From: Nepenthes gracilis
Taxonomy: Eukaryota > Streptophyta > Magnoliopsida > Caryophyllales > Nepenthaceae
NCBI GenBank assembly: GCA_033239525.1
Contig: BSYO01000014.1
Coordinates: 7,978,536-8,042,535 of the forward strand
Direction of reading: 5' to 3'
DNA length: 64,000 nt
Position 1 is the first letter of the stretch; the number at the start of each line of letters is the position of its first letter. The notes beneath the pieces are model-generated. The model did not search any database, had not been told where the DNA came from, and saw only the letters and a list, made by a program, of their open reading frames with translations. Position numbers and translations under genes: made by a program. Positions 33,843-43,485 of the stretch are shown here, piece after piece.

Positions 33843-34085
33843 CTAAAATGAATATCTTTTTTTATTAAAAAAGGACAAAAGCGTCATTATCACAAATTTT
33901 TACCTTATTCTTTATATAATTCTACAAACCAAATATCGAAATATAAATTTTCAACTAGTTCAATTCTAACAATCAAATATAGGAATAATAATTTTCAACT
34001 CTATTCCTATCCTATTATATTTCCTGAGAATAACTATTCTATTGTCACATTATTCTATTTCAATAACCAAACGTATCATTAAAGG
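33104..34085. other. Harbinger 3' region with AT-microsatellite tracts
   Basis: No gene. (TA)n runs occur at about 33531-33550, 33569-33590 and 33813-33841, with ATTA/ACGTAAT repeats between them. Subterminal sequences complementary to the left end follow (33920-34085). Confidence 0.7.
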
Positions 34086-34613
34086 TCGTTTTATTCTAGT
34101 TCTTGGTTGCTATAATCTCAGGTTGTTAGACTAAAGAGTCACAAGAAGATAGTCTGATTGACTACAATCAAAAAAGCTCATATCGTCCATATCATCTATG
34201 ATATAAACACACCATTTGAAGAATCTTCTTTATAGTCCAATTGTTTTGCAGTGGTCACTAAATCTTGTTCTCTCCGATGGCAGACTGTCACAGTTTTTTT
34301 TTTAAGAAAGTTATCAAAATATTCTAATTTTGAAGAACCGTAAAAAAAATTATGTAAAAACAATTGAAAAAGAGAACTTTCTCTTTTTCTTTCTTTTTTT
34401 CTTTTTTTTTATTTAATGGAGGAGTAACCACATGCTTTTTAGAAAAAAAACCAAATATCTAGGGGTCAGGGAGACTAAGTTGTTACTCAAAAAAGTAATA
34501 CACTTCGATGAAAGACTATACAAAAAGGGAGAAAATTGCCTTCAAGAACATATATAATTACAACATCTCTTGGCATAAGAAAGGCATCTTTAACTGAAGA
34601 TTAATCAGCATTT
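34086..34613. other. Short interval between Harbinger and Tat-2
   Basis: AT-rich with poly-T and poly-A runs (34295-34440). No gene or ordered repeat is visible. It ends in ATAAT (34614-34618), the left target-site duplication of Tat-2. Confidence 0.6.
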
Positions 34614-34618
34614 ATAAT

Positions 34619-35270
34619 TGATGCAACCTAAATCTAAATTTGAACAGATTCGGGTCAAGTAGTTTGTCGAGATTCAGTCTCCGTTTGCTGAGCTTTGGGT
34701 CCTACACACCACAACTTTAAATAAGAAGTCAGGTGATGACAAGATTTGATCCCATCGAAAATACTCTGACGCTCAAGTTAGAAATCTTTCTAGAGAATAG
34801 AAAGATACTAGGGATGTAAAAATGAATGCAAAGAGTATTTGTATGTTAGGAGTGCACTCGTAGGGAGAGTGGCTTCCTAGTAGTCCGTGAGGAGCTATTT
34901 CTCTAAGTATTGAGTTCACAAGGGACTTGTAACAAAGAGAGAAAGAGCGCTAAGAGGCTTAGGAGAGCTTGAGCTTACTTGAAGGCTTTTTATGAACGTT
35001 TGAGAGCGTGATCAAAAGTGTCAACTCCCATGGCTTTTATAACCATGGCCACGAGATGCCTTCCTTATGCAGAGGGGTTGGATGCCCACGCTCTGTTGGG
35101 GATCATTGCCTTTCTTGTGCAGGCATGATCATTGTTCCTGACTTGTAACTGTCAAATGGGCTTGTCTCTTTCCTTCTGCGTTTCGTAATCGTTAGGGTTT
35201 ACAGTAGACAGTACACAGATTCTGGTGCCTTCCTCCTAGAATGTACATTGATTTTGGAGGTGACTGTTAC
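34619..35270 (-). repeat. Tat-2 3' LTR, left part
   Basis: Starts TGATGCAAC and aligns with 52175-52840 of the 5' LTR ('tttgaacagattcgggtcaag', 'tcccatggc' and similar). TTTTATA at 35035-35041 is a TATA box (TATAAAA) on the minus strand. It is interrupted at 35271 by solo LTR C and resumes at 38253. Confidence 0.88.
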
Positions 35271-37995
35271 TTTGACGGAATGGATTTTTTTTTGTGTCCT
35301 CAGATAATTTCGTCATTTTAGAATATGAATAGAAGCCCAAGTCTCATTTAAGGTTTTAGAAAAAAATGAGTAGAGTTTCTCCTAAAATTAGACTAAATAG
35401 AAATATAAACCTGTATAAAACCTGTATAATAAACCAGTATATGCACACAACTATTTATTTATACCATAATTTTTCTATAACATGCGTTCATGGGACTACA
35501 GATGCCATCCATGACTTTAATTCAACAATTCTATCTACTATATTAGAATTCAAACAAGAGATACCATCTAAGATCTGTACATAATCTAGAAAATATATAG
35601 CAGAAATATCTATATCCTTAATAGAAATTTACGAAAGTATAAAGATAGTTCTAATAGAATATGATACATATCATAACTATTTATACATGATCCTCCTTCA
35701 AGATTCAGATATCTACAATAACATCATCAGAGTCCCAAGTCTTCAAAAAACTCTAGGGCTCCAGATCTCCCTTTTTAGCTCAGTTAGGTTTGATCATCCA
35801 ATATCTTTTCTATGCCCTTATCTAGAGGGAGAAAAAATAGTAAACAGTGAGTCAAAATCAATAAGGTACTAAAACATACAAAATATAATATTTTCATGTA
35901 GAACATATATTCATTAAGATAGAAAATCACGATAATATCAGAAGAACAGAAGCATCTATGTGAACAGGTCTCAATAATCAAAATTCATGCTTTCATTATG
36001 CAGAACAGTTAGGCAGATGAACATGAATGCAGATGCACAGAAACATATAAATGTTCCATCATGGCAGTAGTAGAAAAGAGCATAAAAATAGAGAAAGTAT
36101 AAACCAGTTAAATAAAGTTTCAAAAATCATAAAATAGTATAGCGAAACTCAGAGATTAGAAATTGATATTAAATCTATGAAAATCTAGAAATCTTCTTTT
36201 TTATCTTGAAAGGACCAAACTAGTAGACCCTACTAACCGATGGGAAGAATAATCGATAATAGATTGTATTCACTTCACATAATCTAATACCAGAAACATA
36301 ATAGAAAGATCCATTCTCATGGGATCTGTATAGAAATGCTTCCCGAAGGTGGGCCGAAAACAGAAAACTACCATCTAGATTAACGTCTTGAGGAAGGGCG
36401 GACCACGTATAATTGCATGGATAGAGTTATTATCAATTACTACTATAACGTTCTAAGACATACCGAAGAATCTAACCTGACTGCATATCAATCTCGGGTC
36501 CTAATTAACAGGATTTAGAAACAATTTTCTTCCTATTTCTTAATTGAAAACTAGTTAAACTTCATAAATCAATTAGGGTTTCACAGTAGCCCTTTAGTAT
36601 ACTTTAGAAATACACAGTAATTTATCAGTATAGTTCGTAACCCTTCATATTTACTTCAGAAATCATTAGTAATTTAACAGTATAAATTCGTATAAGTTTT
36701 TCAGATATAAATTCCATCATGGACAGTATCTCGTTATAGATTAACTTTTACATATCAGAAATTTTAGATTAAGACCACTAAATCCCTTCATTTCCATACT
36801 TAGGGTTTCGCCAAACAGTCTGGACCATAAACGAACACTAAATATATGTATTTAAATAAAATTGAAGCCAAATATTGCAGTATATATGAGTAAATATAAA
36901 ATCTGTCCGATTAATCAGGAGAAATAGTCATTATTTACAGTAAACATGTAGAATCATGGATTTAAAGCTTAAATATAATATTTAAGATATTAAAACGCTG
37001 TAAAAACGGTAAATAACATCCAGAGTATACTTACCTGAGCTCGATCTATAGTTATCCTTACTCTGATCGGAGTTGGATGGAAGATTTTTCCCTTTCATTC
37101 TCTTTCCCCTCTCCTGCCCCTTCTATGTCAAGGCCTGTCCAAGGAAACCCCCAAATTGAAACTCAAACGGTGTCTAGGCGCGGGTTATGGGCTTCACAAA
37201 CAAAATTCTATCAAATTTCACAAATTCGGATACCCAATCGGTAAATTAGCTTACTTAAGTCATGTAAAATCATATTCTAGTCCCAAATAAATTAAAAGCC
37301 CCAAAAATCAAAGCTCGAAACCACCCGGGCGCGGGGTTAGGGTTTCGCGAACGGGAATTCACATAATTCCACCAAATCGGGTACCCGATCGACAAATTAA
37401 CCTACCTAGGGTATGAGTAATGGTATTCTAGTCTCAATCTATGAACAAGCCCAATAAATCAAGGGCTGAAATCTACCTGATCGCTCATGAACAGGACACG
37501 TGCATAGGTGAGGGTTTCGGACATGCAAAACGGTGCGAAAGCAATGAATGAGATGACAAATTTCACATATATACATAATTAAACTATGAGCATTGCAACT
37601 ATATGTATGGGGTCGGGTATTAGGACAAAAATACCTAAATGAGTCAAATAAAAATCAATGAAAATGGAAAAAAATGGTATGGATGTACTTGCCTCGATGT
37701 GCTCTATGATCACTCTAACTAGCTCGAAGTTGAAATCAGAGCCAAAGGCATTCATTTTCTCCTCTTCTCCTTCGTATGACTCCTCTGCTGTGCGGCTCTT
37801 TGAGCGCGCAGACGCGATTCTCAGCTAGCCTCAGTGACGCATACAGCCTTCACCGGCCACGCCAACCTCCCACACACAACCTTCTTCTCCAACGAAACCT
37901 CCACCGCGCCACCGATGCGGCAAAACCCTAACCCTCATGCCTATGCTCTCTCTCTCCCCGACCCTCTTCTTCACGTAAAATCCCTTCTGCACTTC

Positions 37996-38060
<65 letters not shown>

Positions 38061-38252
38061 TACATTTTCTTTTAAATCCAAAAATTCAAATCGATACTCG
38101 GGTGATCAAACGGACGTATCCTGAACATCGGCCCAACAATTTCAAACATTCTCTAATATTTTTATAATATTTAATTAATTTTTATTATACCCAAATTATT
38201 CCAAAAATAAATAAACCGAATTAACTCAGATAAAAATATTCGGGATATTATA
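35271..38252 (-). mobile_element. Solo LTR C (3.0 kb), inserted in the Tat-2 3' LTR
   Basis: Starts TTTGACGGAATGG (compare TGTGAYGGAAYR in families A and B) and ends GGGATATTATA (compare GGGATCTCACA). It is flanked by GTTAC (35266-35270) and GTTAT (38253-38257). The uninterrupted 5' LTR reads 'gaccgttacagtgaa' at the corresponding place. Repeated segments at 37158-37550 ('cgcggg...agggtttcg') and the block 'acttgcctcgatg' relate it to family A. There is no internal region, so it is a solo LTR, more decayed than A1 or B2. Confidence 0.85.
37998..38058 (+). repeat. (TTA)n microsatellite, about 20 units
   Basis: An uninterrupted TTA/ATT trinucleotide run near the right end of LTR C. On the minus strand this lies early in U3. 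Confidence 0.95.
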
Positions 38253-38571
38253 GTTATAGTGAATCTTGCCTTCTTGGAGAGGCAAAAAATTAGGATAGAT
38301 GACCGTTGTGACTCTGAGGCAGACACGTGGACTAATTGATGCTTGGGCCGCGTATGTCTTAGGTCTCAACCGATCCACTGGCCGCCTCTCTGGTTAACGG
38401 AAGCGTTAACCGTTCTAAGCATTAATAGGCCATCCTACTCTTAGGCCTCTGCCAACCCATTGGCTCTTTATCCGATCAACGGAGGCATTGACCGTCCAGG
38501 TAGAAATGGGCCACTGAGGATTTAGGCCATTTTTTTGTTCATGAGCCAGCCCGTTATTGGCGTCTCTATTA
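38253..38571 (-). repeat. Tat-2 3' LTR, right part
   Basis: Continues the alignment with 52840-53154 ('gctctgagg', 'aattgatgcttgg', 'cgcgtatgtcttagg', 'gttattggcgtc'). On the minus strand it starts TAATAGAGACGCC where the 5' LTR has TGATGGGGACGCC, so the terminal TG has become TA. Confidence 0.88.
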
Positions 38572-38583
38572 CTAGCCCCCCAT
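38572..38583 (-). other. Tat-2 polypurine tract
   Basis: The minus strand reads ATGGGGGGCTAG immediately before the 3' LTR, identical to Tat-3. Confidence 0.75.
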
Positions 38584-38712
38584 ACTGGTGGTTTGGGATT
38601 TCGTCCTTTGGCATGTTCACGATAGAATGTTTCTGGCTAGGCAACTTACTCGAGACAGCTTGGTGAGGAAATTGACAATGGCTCTTGGCTTGCTAATCGC
38701 GTCGCTTGTAGC

Positions 38713-39045
38713 TGTTGACCGTAACACCAAGATTTGGAGCGCTAAACTAGAGGAAACGTTGACCAGATTCGTTGACCACTCTGGTAAGAATCCGGATAAC
38801 TTGGCAGGAGGGATAGCATTGACTGGATTCATTGATCGTTCTAGCTAGAATCAGAAGAACTTGATAGGAAAGCAGTATTGACCAAATTCGTTGACCATTT
38901 TGGAAAGAACTCGGAAAACTTGGTAGGATAAGTAGTGTTGACCAGATTCGTTGACCGTTCTAGAAAGAATCCGGAGAACTTGGCAGGAAGAGCAACGTTG
39001 ACCGAATTCGTTGACTGTTCTGGAAAGAATCCGGAGAAATTGGGG
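38713..39045 (+). repeat. 60-bp W-box minisatellite upstream of the Tat-2 antisense gene
   Basis: Five units with starts at 38758 to 38997, about 60 bp apart, plus a partial unit at 38713. Each starts GTTGACCAGATTCGTTGACC and continues with 'gttctagaaagaatccggag' and 'aacttggcaggaag'. About ten TTGAC cores are present, usually two per unit. The array ends about 200 bp before the TATA box of the plus-strand gene. The homologous array in Tat-1 (1798-2130) is more decayed. Confidence 0.85.
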
Positions 39046-39245
39046 AATTGAATCGACACGCCATCATGCCGTCGGATCTTCAATCGAAAAGTTTGTCACG
39101 TGTCAACATGCAGTGAATTTGCAATCCCGGGAATTAATTCTGTTGAAGATTTGATTCGACTGCATCTTTTCCAAAAGCAACATGTATCTGCTATAATGGG
39201 CGTACCTTTTTGAGGCGCTGCCTTACTCCAATGGCTGCGTGCTTT

Positions 39246-39252
39246 TATAAAA
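39246..39252 (+). promoter_or_regulatory. TATA box of the Tat-2 antisense gene
   Basis: TATAAAA, 86 bp upstream of the ATG at 39332. The leader between the two is pyrimidine-rich, as in Tat-1. Confidence 0.65.
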
Positions 39253-39331
39253 CTAGTCCGTCCGTTCAAATTTTTTACGCTTTCATTTTTAAAATTTCTA
39301 AGTCCCTACTACTCTTTTCACTATCGTTTCC

Positions 39332-40935
39332 ATGGCTCCTTCTGTGATAGAGATCGCTTTTGTGATTTCTACCGGTAATGTGAGAGAGCTGTACGTGGAG
39401 TTTAATATCCCACGTGAGATTATTTTGCGATACCGAATGAGTTGGAAAGGGCCTGCTTTCCTCTTGAAGGCTGCATCACTATGTATGAGGCTCATATGTG
39501 GAGTAGGCTTCTCATCCCTATCCCAAAGGAGCTACTTAACATTTTCGCGGTCTTTTAGGCTCCTATCGCATGGCTCCATACTAATGCCATGCGATAGCTT
39601 TGCTCGCTGTGCATCTTCCTCTGTCACCACACATGTATGCTGACGGTGGAGGCCATAAAGGTGATGTTTTGATTTACCCAGAGTAGCGATTGGATCTCTC
39701 TGTCTCCCAGGGAGTTGCGTATTAGCGACGCGATCTACAACTCGCTAAAAAATTAAAAGGACTGTTTCTTCTTCATTCACGTTGCTAATACGTGGCCCTT
39801 GCTCCGGAATTGGGACAAGGTTCGCAGTGCCCTCATCGGGATCTTGGTCGAGGAGGAGGTGAAGGCGGTAGATCTTATTTTGCATTTGGTGAGAGATCAT
39901 CTCTTTGAATTCAGGAGAGATCACTTGGTCTTGAGGCAGGAGGCCAAGAGAGCCCTCTGGGGTCCTCCTTCTCTGGTCCAGGAGATTAGAGCTCCACCGC
40001 TGGAGGCCTCACAACGCAAGAGGAAGGTTGGCACTATTTCCATTGATGCGGCTGGCGCGCCTTCCATCGGTGATGCTCCCAGTAGTCCAAGGCAAAAAAA
40101 GGTTGCGACGAGGAGTGCTTCGAGGTTGAAGTTTCTGTGGAGGACCCCGAGGCCATTGTTTGAGTCATCACCGAAGATGCCGTCATCCAGCTGTTACTGC
40201 CGGGAGACTTGGCGGTGCCTGTTGTGCCAACAGAGTCGCCGCTGGTCAAGTGGAGCCCATTGCGGAGCTGTCCACTGAGGTGGGAGAGTCAGCCACCGAA
40301 GCTCTTGTTGAGGCGGTTGATTTTTTGGCTAAGCTCGCTTTTAGAGCTCTTGTTGAGGCAAGTGACCTTTTTGCTGTGCCCACACTGGAGGTTGCTACTC
40401 CTAGTCTTCTTGATACCATGTCATTGGAGCTAGCCGGCGCAGTTGGGGCGGAGCATTCTCAGGGGGAGCCCACTCCAAGCCCCTCTCTAGTAGGTTCTTC
40501 TTGGAGGTCATGGAGATGGCCAAGAAGGCAATGGAAAGTCTTTCTGGTAACATTTCAAAGCTCTCCTTTTCTTTCTACTGAGTCGCCACTACCTAACATA
40601 TTTGACTCTTTGTAGGAGGATAAGATTTTGTCGGTAGTATGCAAGGGTTTGCGTCAGAGAGACATTGTTATTGATGACTGTGATGAGGAGATTGCTGAGA
40701 TAGAGGCAGACGCAGACAAGCTGGACGCCCAAGCTCAGCAGCTCCAGGAAGAGAAAGATGCACTCGAGTGGGACCTGCTGGAGCTTAGGGCTTAATCAGC
40801 TGGCCATCGGGAGAGAGATTCTCAGGCTGAGGAGAGAGCTTCCTAAGCAAAGGGACTTATGGTGGAGCTCATAGTGAAGATCGTTAGATTAGAGAATGAG
40901 CTCTCTACTCGTCTGCACCCTTAGGAGATCACCCA
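39332..40935 (+). pseudogene. Tat-2 antisense gene (Transposase_28-like protein)
   Basis: The N-terminus MAPSVIEIAFVISTG is shared with Tat-1. The middle (39799-40278) has a long basic and serine-rich region. An intron with GT at 40547 and TAG at 40613-40615 (69 nt) lies where Tat-3 also has one. The downstream exon encodes charged heptads (EEIAEIEADADKLDAQAQQL, QEEKDALEWDLLELRA), followed by LENELSTRLHP, the coiled-coil C-terminus also seen in Tat-1. Several frameshifts and stops (for example after DLLELRA) show it is dead. AATAAA at 41178 could be its polyadenylation signal. Its function is unknown; in intact copies it would be an accessory protein made from the opposite strand. Confidence 0.75.
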
Positions 40936-41176
40936 GGTACTGTGGGCCAAGCACCTAGATTAGTCATCACATTGCTAGGATCGTGGATCCTAATTTTCCA
41001 ACCAGCATCCTTGATCCTACCAACCGTAGTGCACAACAGCATAGAGAACTTGCTGATTTTGCATGGGGCGATGAAAGGCCTCTCCCGCACCTTCCTGGGA
41101 GCTTTTCTCCTTAGTTGTAGACTTGTATCCCTTGCTTTTTTTTTTTTGAAGGTTGCTGTAAATACAACTTTGTCAT

Positions 41177-41732
41177 TAATAAAACAGTCGTTTTACTAAC
41201 ATATTGTGTTCCACGACTTTGCTTTCATTAGTTGTCCCTTTAGCTATTGTTCTTTGTATTAGCCGACCTGCTTGGTGTACCTTGTGCAAGTTGGCCATCC
41301 GTCTTACAATATTTGAGATATTTGTAGTGCTCTCAGATGGATTTAAGCTCTCGAGATGGCATCAGTGTGGATCCTGATGTTGCACCAAGTCGGTTTAATA
41401 CTCAAGCGTGAGTTAAGGCTTGGGTGGGGCTGCCCATGCATGATCTTGGGCGACTAGCTTTTGGACGAATCACTTTGCTTTTGAGGTGTTGACTGTCGTA
41501 GACTAATAGCACTAACTCTTGTTGGAGGAGATCGTCACGCGTATTGTTCAAGCCCCCTAAGATTTGGAATTAGATTGCAAACGGGCCACTTAGATGACCA
41601 AGGTTTAATTCGACCGCTTATGGACCGTCTGGATGATTAGGTTTTAATTCTTTACAAAAGAACTTTCTTTTATTGATGACAATATATGTTATAAGCATGC
41701 TCATATCACACTGATGACCGACCTGGGTATTC
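41177..41732. other. Tat-2 spacer after the antisense gene
   Basis: Begins with ATTAATAAAAC (a polyadenylation-like signal on the plus strand). At 41585-41650 it carries the 'gggccacttagatgaccaaggttta' repeat also present in Tat-1. No gene is visible before the integrase stop near 41733. Confidence 0.6.
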
Positions 41733-42870
41733 ACTAGAAGTAACGTTTTGGGTGGGCTGTGTTCCATGTCCATGGGACTAACTTGCCATTCTAAATTCGG
41801 AGTTTGTATGCTCTATTCCGTAGGATGGCGGAGACTAGAAATGGGCCTTCTCAATTTGGAGAAAACTTGTTTCGGTTGGTGGTCTTACCCGTTGCCTCTA
41901 TACTTCATAAGACCAAGTCTCCAACTCCGAATTGCCGCACTATCACTTTCTTGTTGTAATAGCGGGTGACTCGTTGCTGTTAGGTTGCTGTCCGCATCCT
42001 AGCTTTGTCGCGAGCTTCCTCCAGCAAGTCTAGGTGTTTCCTGAGCTTCTGGGAATTACCATGTGGATCGAAGGCTTTGACCCTAAAATTTGGGATCTCG
42101 ATCTCAATCGTAATGCCCTTTAGTCCTCATGTGAGATATTGAAGGGTCCTCGCGAGTTAGTTTCTTTGGATTCATCCGGTATGACCATAGGACGGAGGGT
42201 AGCTCATCGGTCATGGAGGCCCCTGCGTCCTCCAAGTTGGTCTTCAGACCGTGGAGTGGCGTTTGGTTGGTGACCTCCACCTGTCCTTTTTTTGGGAGTA
42301 TGCTACCGAAATATGGACCAATCTGATGCTAAGATTGGTACAATACTTGGTGAAGCAATTCCTCGAGAATTGGGTTTCATTGTCGGTCACGATGATCTTG
42401 GGAATACCAAATCTACTCACCATGCTTTGGCGGATGAATTCTAAGGCATTGTACTCGATGATCTTGGCTAGTGGGGAGGCTTTAACCCATTTGGTGAAGT
42501 AGTCAATGCCCGCGATGATGAATTTCTTTTGTCCTATCGCGATGGAAAATGGGCTAAAAATATCGAGTCCCCATTGCGCAAAAGGCCATGGAGCTTGGAG
42601 GGATCTTAGCTCCACGGGCGACTGGTGGTGAAGATTACTATGAAGTTGACAATTCTCACACTTCTTCACAAACTCCAGGGCATCATTCTTAATTGTAGGC
42701 CAGTAGTATCCCTGGCACATGACCTTGAACGTTAGATTCTTGACGCAAATGTGTAACCCACATATCCTGAGGTGGATTTCGCTCAAGACGTAGTCGGCCT
42801 CCTTAGGGGTAAGACAACAGAGGTACGGAGTCGAGTAGCCACGACGATAAAGCCGTTCGTCGACTATGGT
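41733..42870 (-). pseudogene. Tat-2 integrase
   Basis: The largest open piece (42244-42786) has ICVKNLTFKVMCQGYYW, CENCQLHSN (part of the zinc-binding domain), WGLDIFSPF (first catalytic D), IIAGIDYFTKWVKASPLAKI and IVTDNETQF (second D). Just after YSQKK a one-base frameshift in an A run separates the GQVEV block that holds the catalytic E. The C-terminal part runs on to about 41733 in other frames. All three catalytic residues are visible, but the frame is broken. Confidence 0.85.
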
Positions 42871-42873
42871 GTA

Positions 42874-43485
42874 CTAGCATGTCATCTTTTTTATCCGCTT
42901 AACTTCGTCCATGTTCTCTGGCAGTGCTCCGTCTACCAGATATCTCCAGTAAGGTGTTATCCAGTTTTGGACATCGGTGACTTGCATCACTTCCTGCTCT
43001 TCTATGGTGGGAGTGATCAAGATTTCCCTCATGTCCCTCGAGTGCTGCTCTGGATCGTCGGCTGCCGCTGCTCTGACAAGTTGGTCAGTCTTCCAATTCT
43101 CGATTCTGGGGACGTGGATCAGGTTCAACTTGTCAAATCTCCGGATGGCATCCTTCGCCTTGGCTAGGTATTTCGCCAAGAGAAGGTTGCAAGCCTCGAA
43201 ACTCCCGTTGACTTGGTTAACGACTAACTCTGAGTCGTTATAGATGATTGGTCTCCTAGCTGAGCATTCTTTGACTAGTCATAATTCGGTTAATTAATCA
43301 GTAATGTTGTTAGTGGCTGAAAAATTAAGTTTAAGGGAATACTTCACCTTAAACTCATCTGGGGTCATTAGAATCACTTTGACACTGCTACTCGAGTTCA
43401 TAGGCGAACCCTCCATGTTGAGAACCCATTTCAGTTCTTCTGGGTGATGACCCGCATTCTCAGTGGAGTGCTCATCGACGATTGA
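42874..43485 (-). pseudogene. Tat-2 RNase H
   Basis: The minus strand shows a start of the WVLNMEGSP type near 43420 (the usual NVDGSS has D changed to E), a broken NNVVEYE motif near 43305 with stops, YNDSELVVNQV (third acid kept), and an open end at 42874-43179 (FDKLNLIHVPRIENWKTDQLV ...). The domain degrades the RNA strand during reverse transcription. The sequence stops at 43485, where LTR A2 begins, and RT itself is missing from Tat-2. Confidence 0.8.

Larger units (their letters stand above)
26955..34085 (+). mobile_element. PIF/Harbinger DNA transposon, old, two-gene type
   Basis: Holds a DDE transposase (29080-30370) and a MYB/SANT-like gene (30540-33103), the two-gene content known for PIF/Harbinger elements. 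Both ends carry related subterminal sequence in opposite orientation: 'aattataattttcgtatttggttgaaaa' type blocks at 26970-27130, and their inverse at 33920-34010. The outer ends (GATAGCCCGGAATAG at about 26958; reverse of 34050-34078, GATACGTTTGG...GAAATAG) are only partly similar, and I could not confirm a 3-bp duplication, so the limits are approximate. Confidence 0.72.

Noticed and set aside
33521..33850. AT-rich region considered as origin or matrix attachment site
   Set aside because: Simple (TA)n and ATTA repeats in a decayed transposon are enough to explain it; no specific motif supports more.
42772..43167. 131-codon plus-strand ORF
   Set aside because: Lies opposite the Tat-2 RNase H/integrase, whose motifs are clear on the minus strand.
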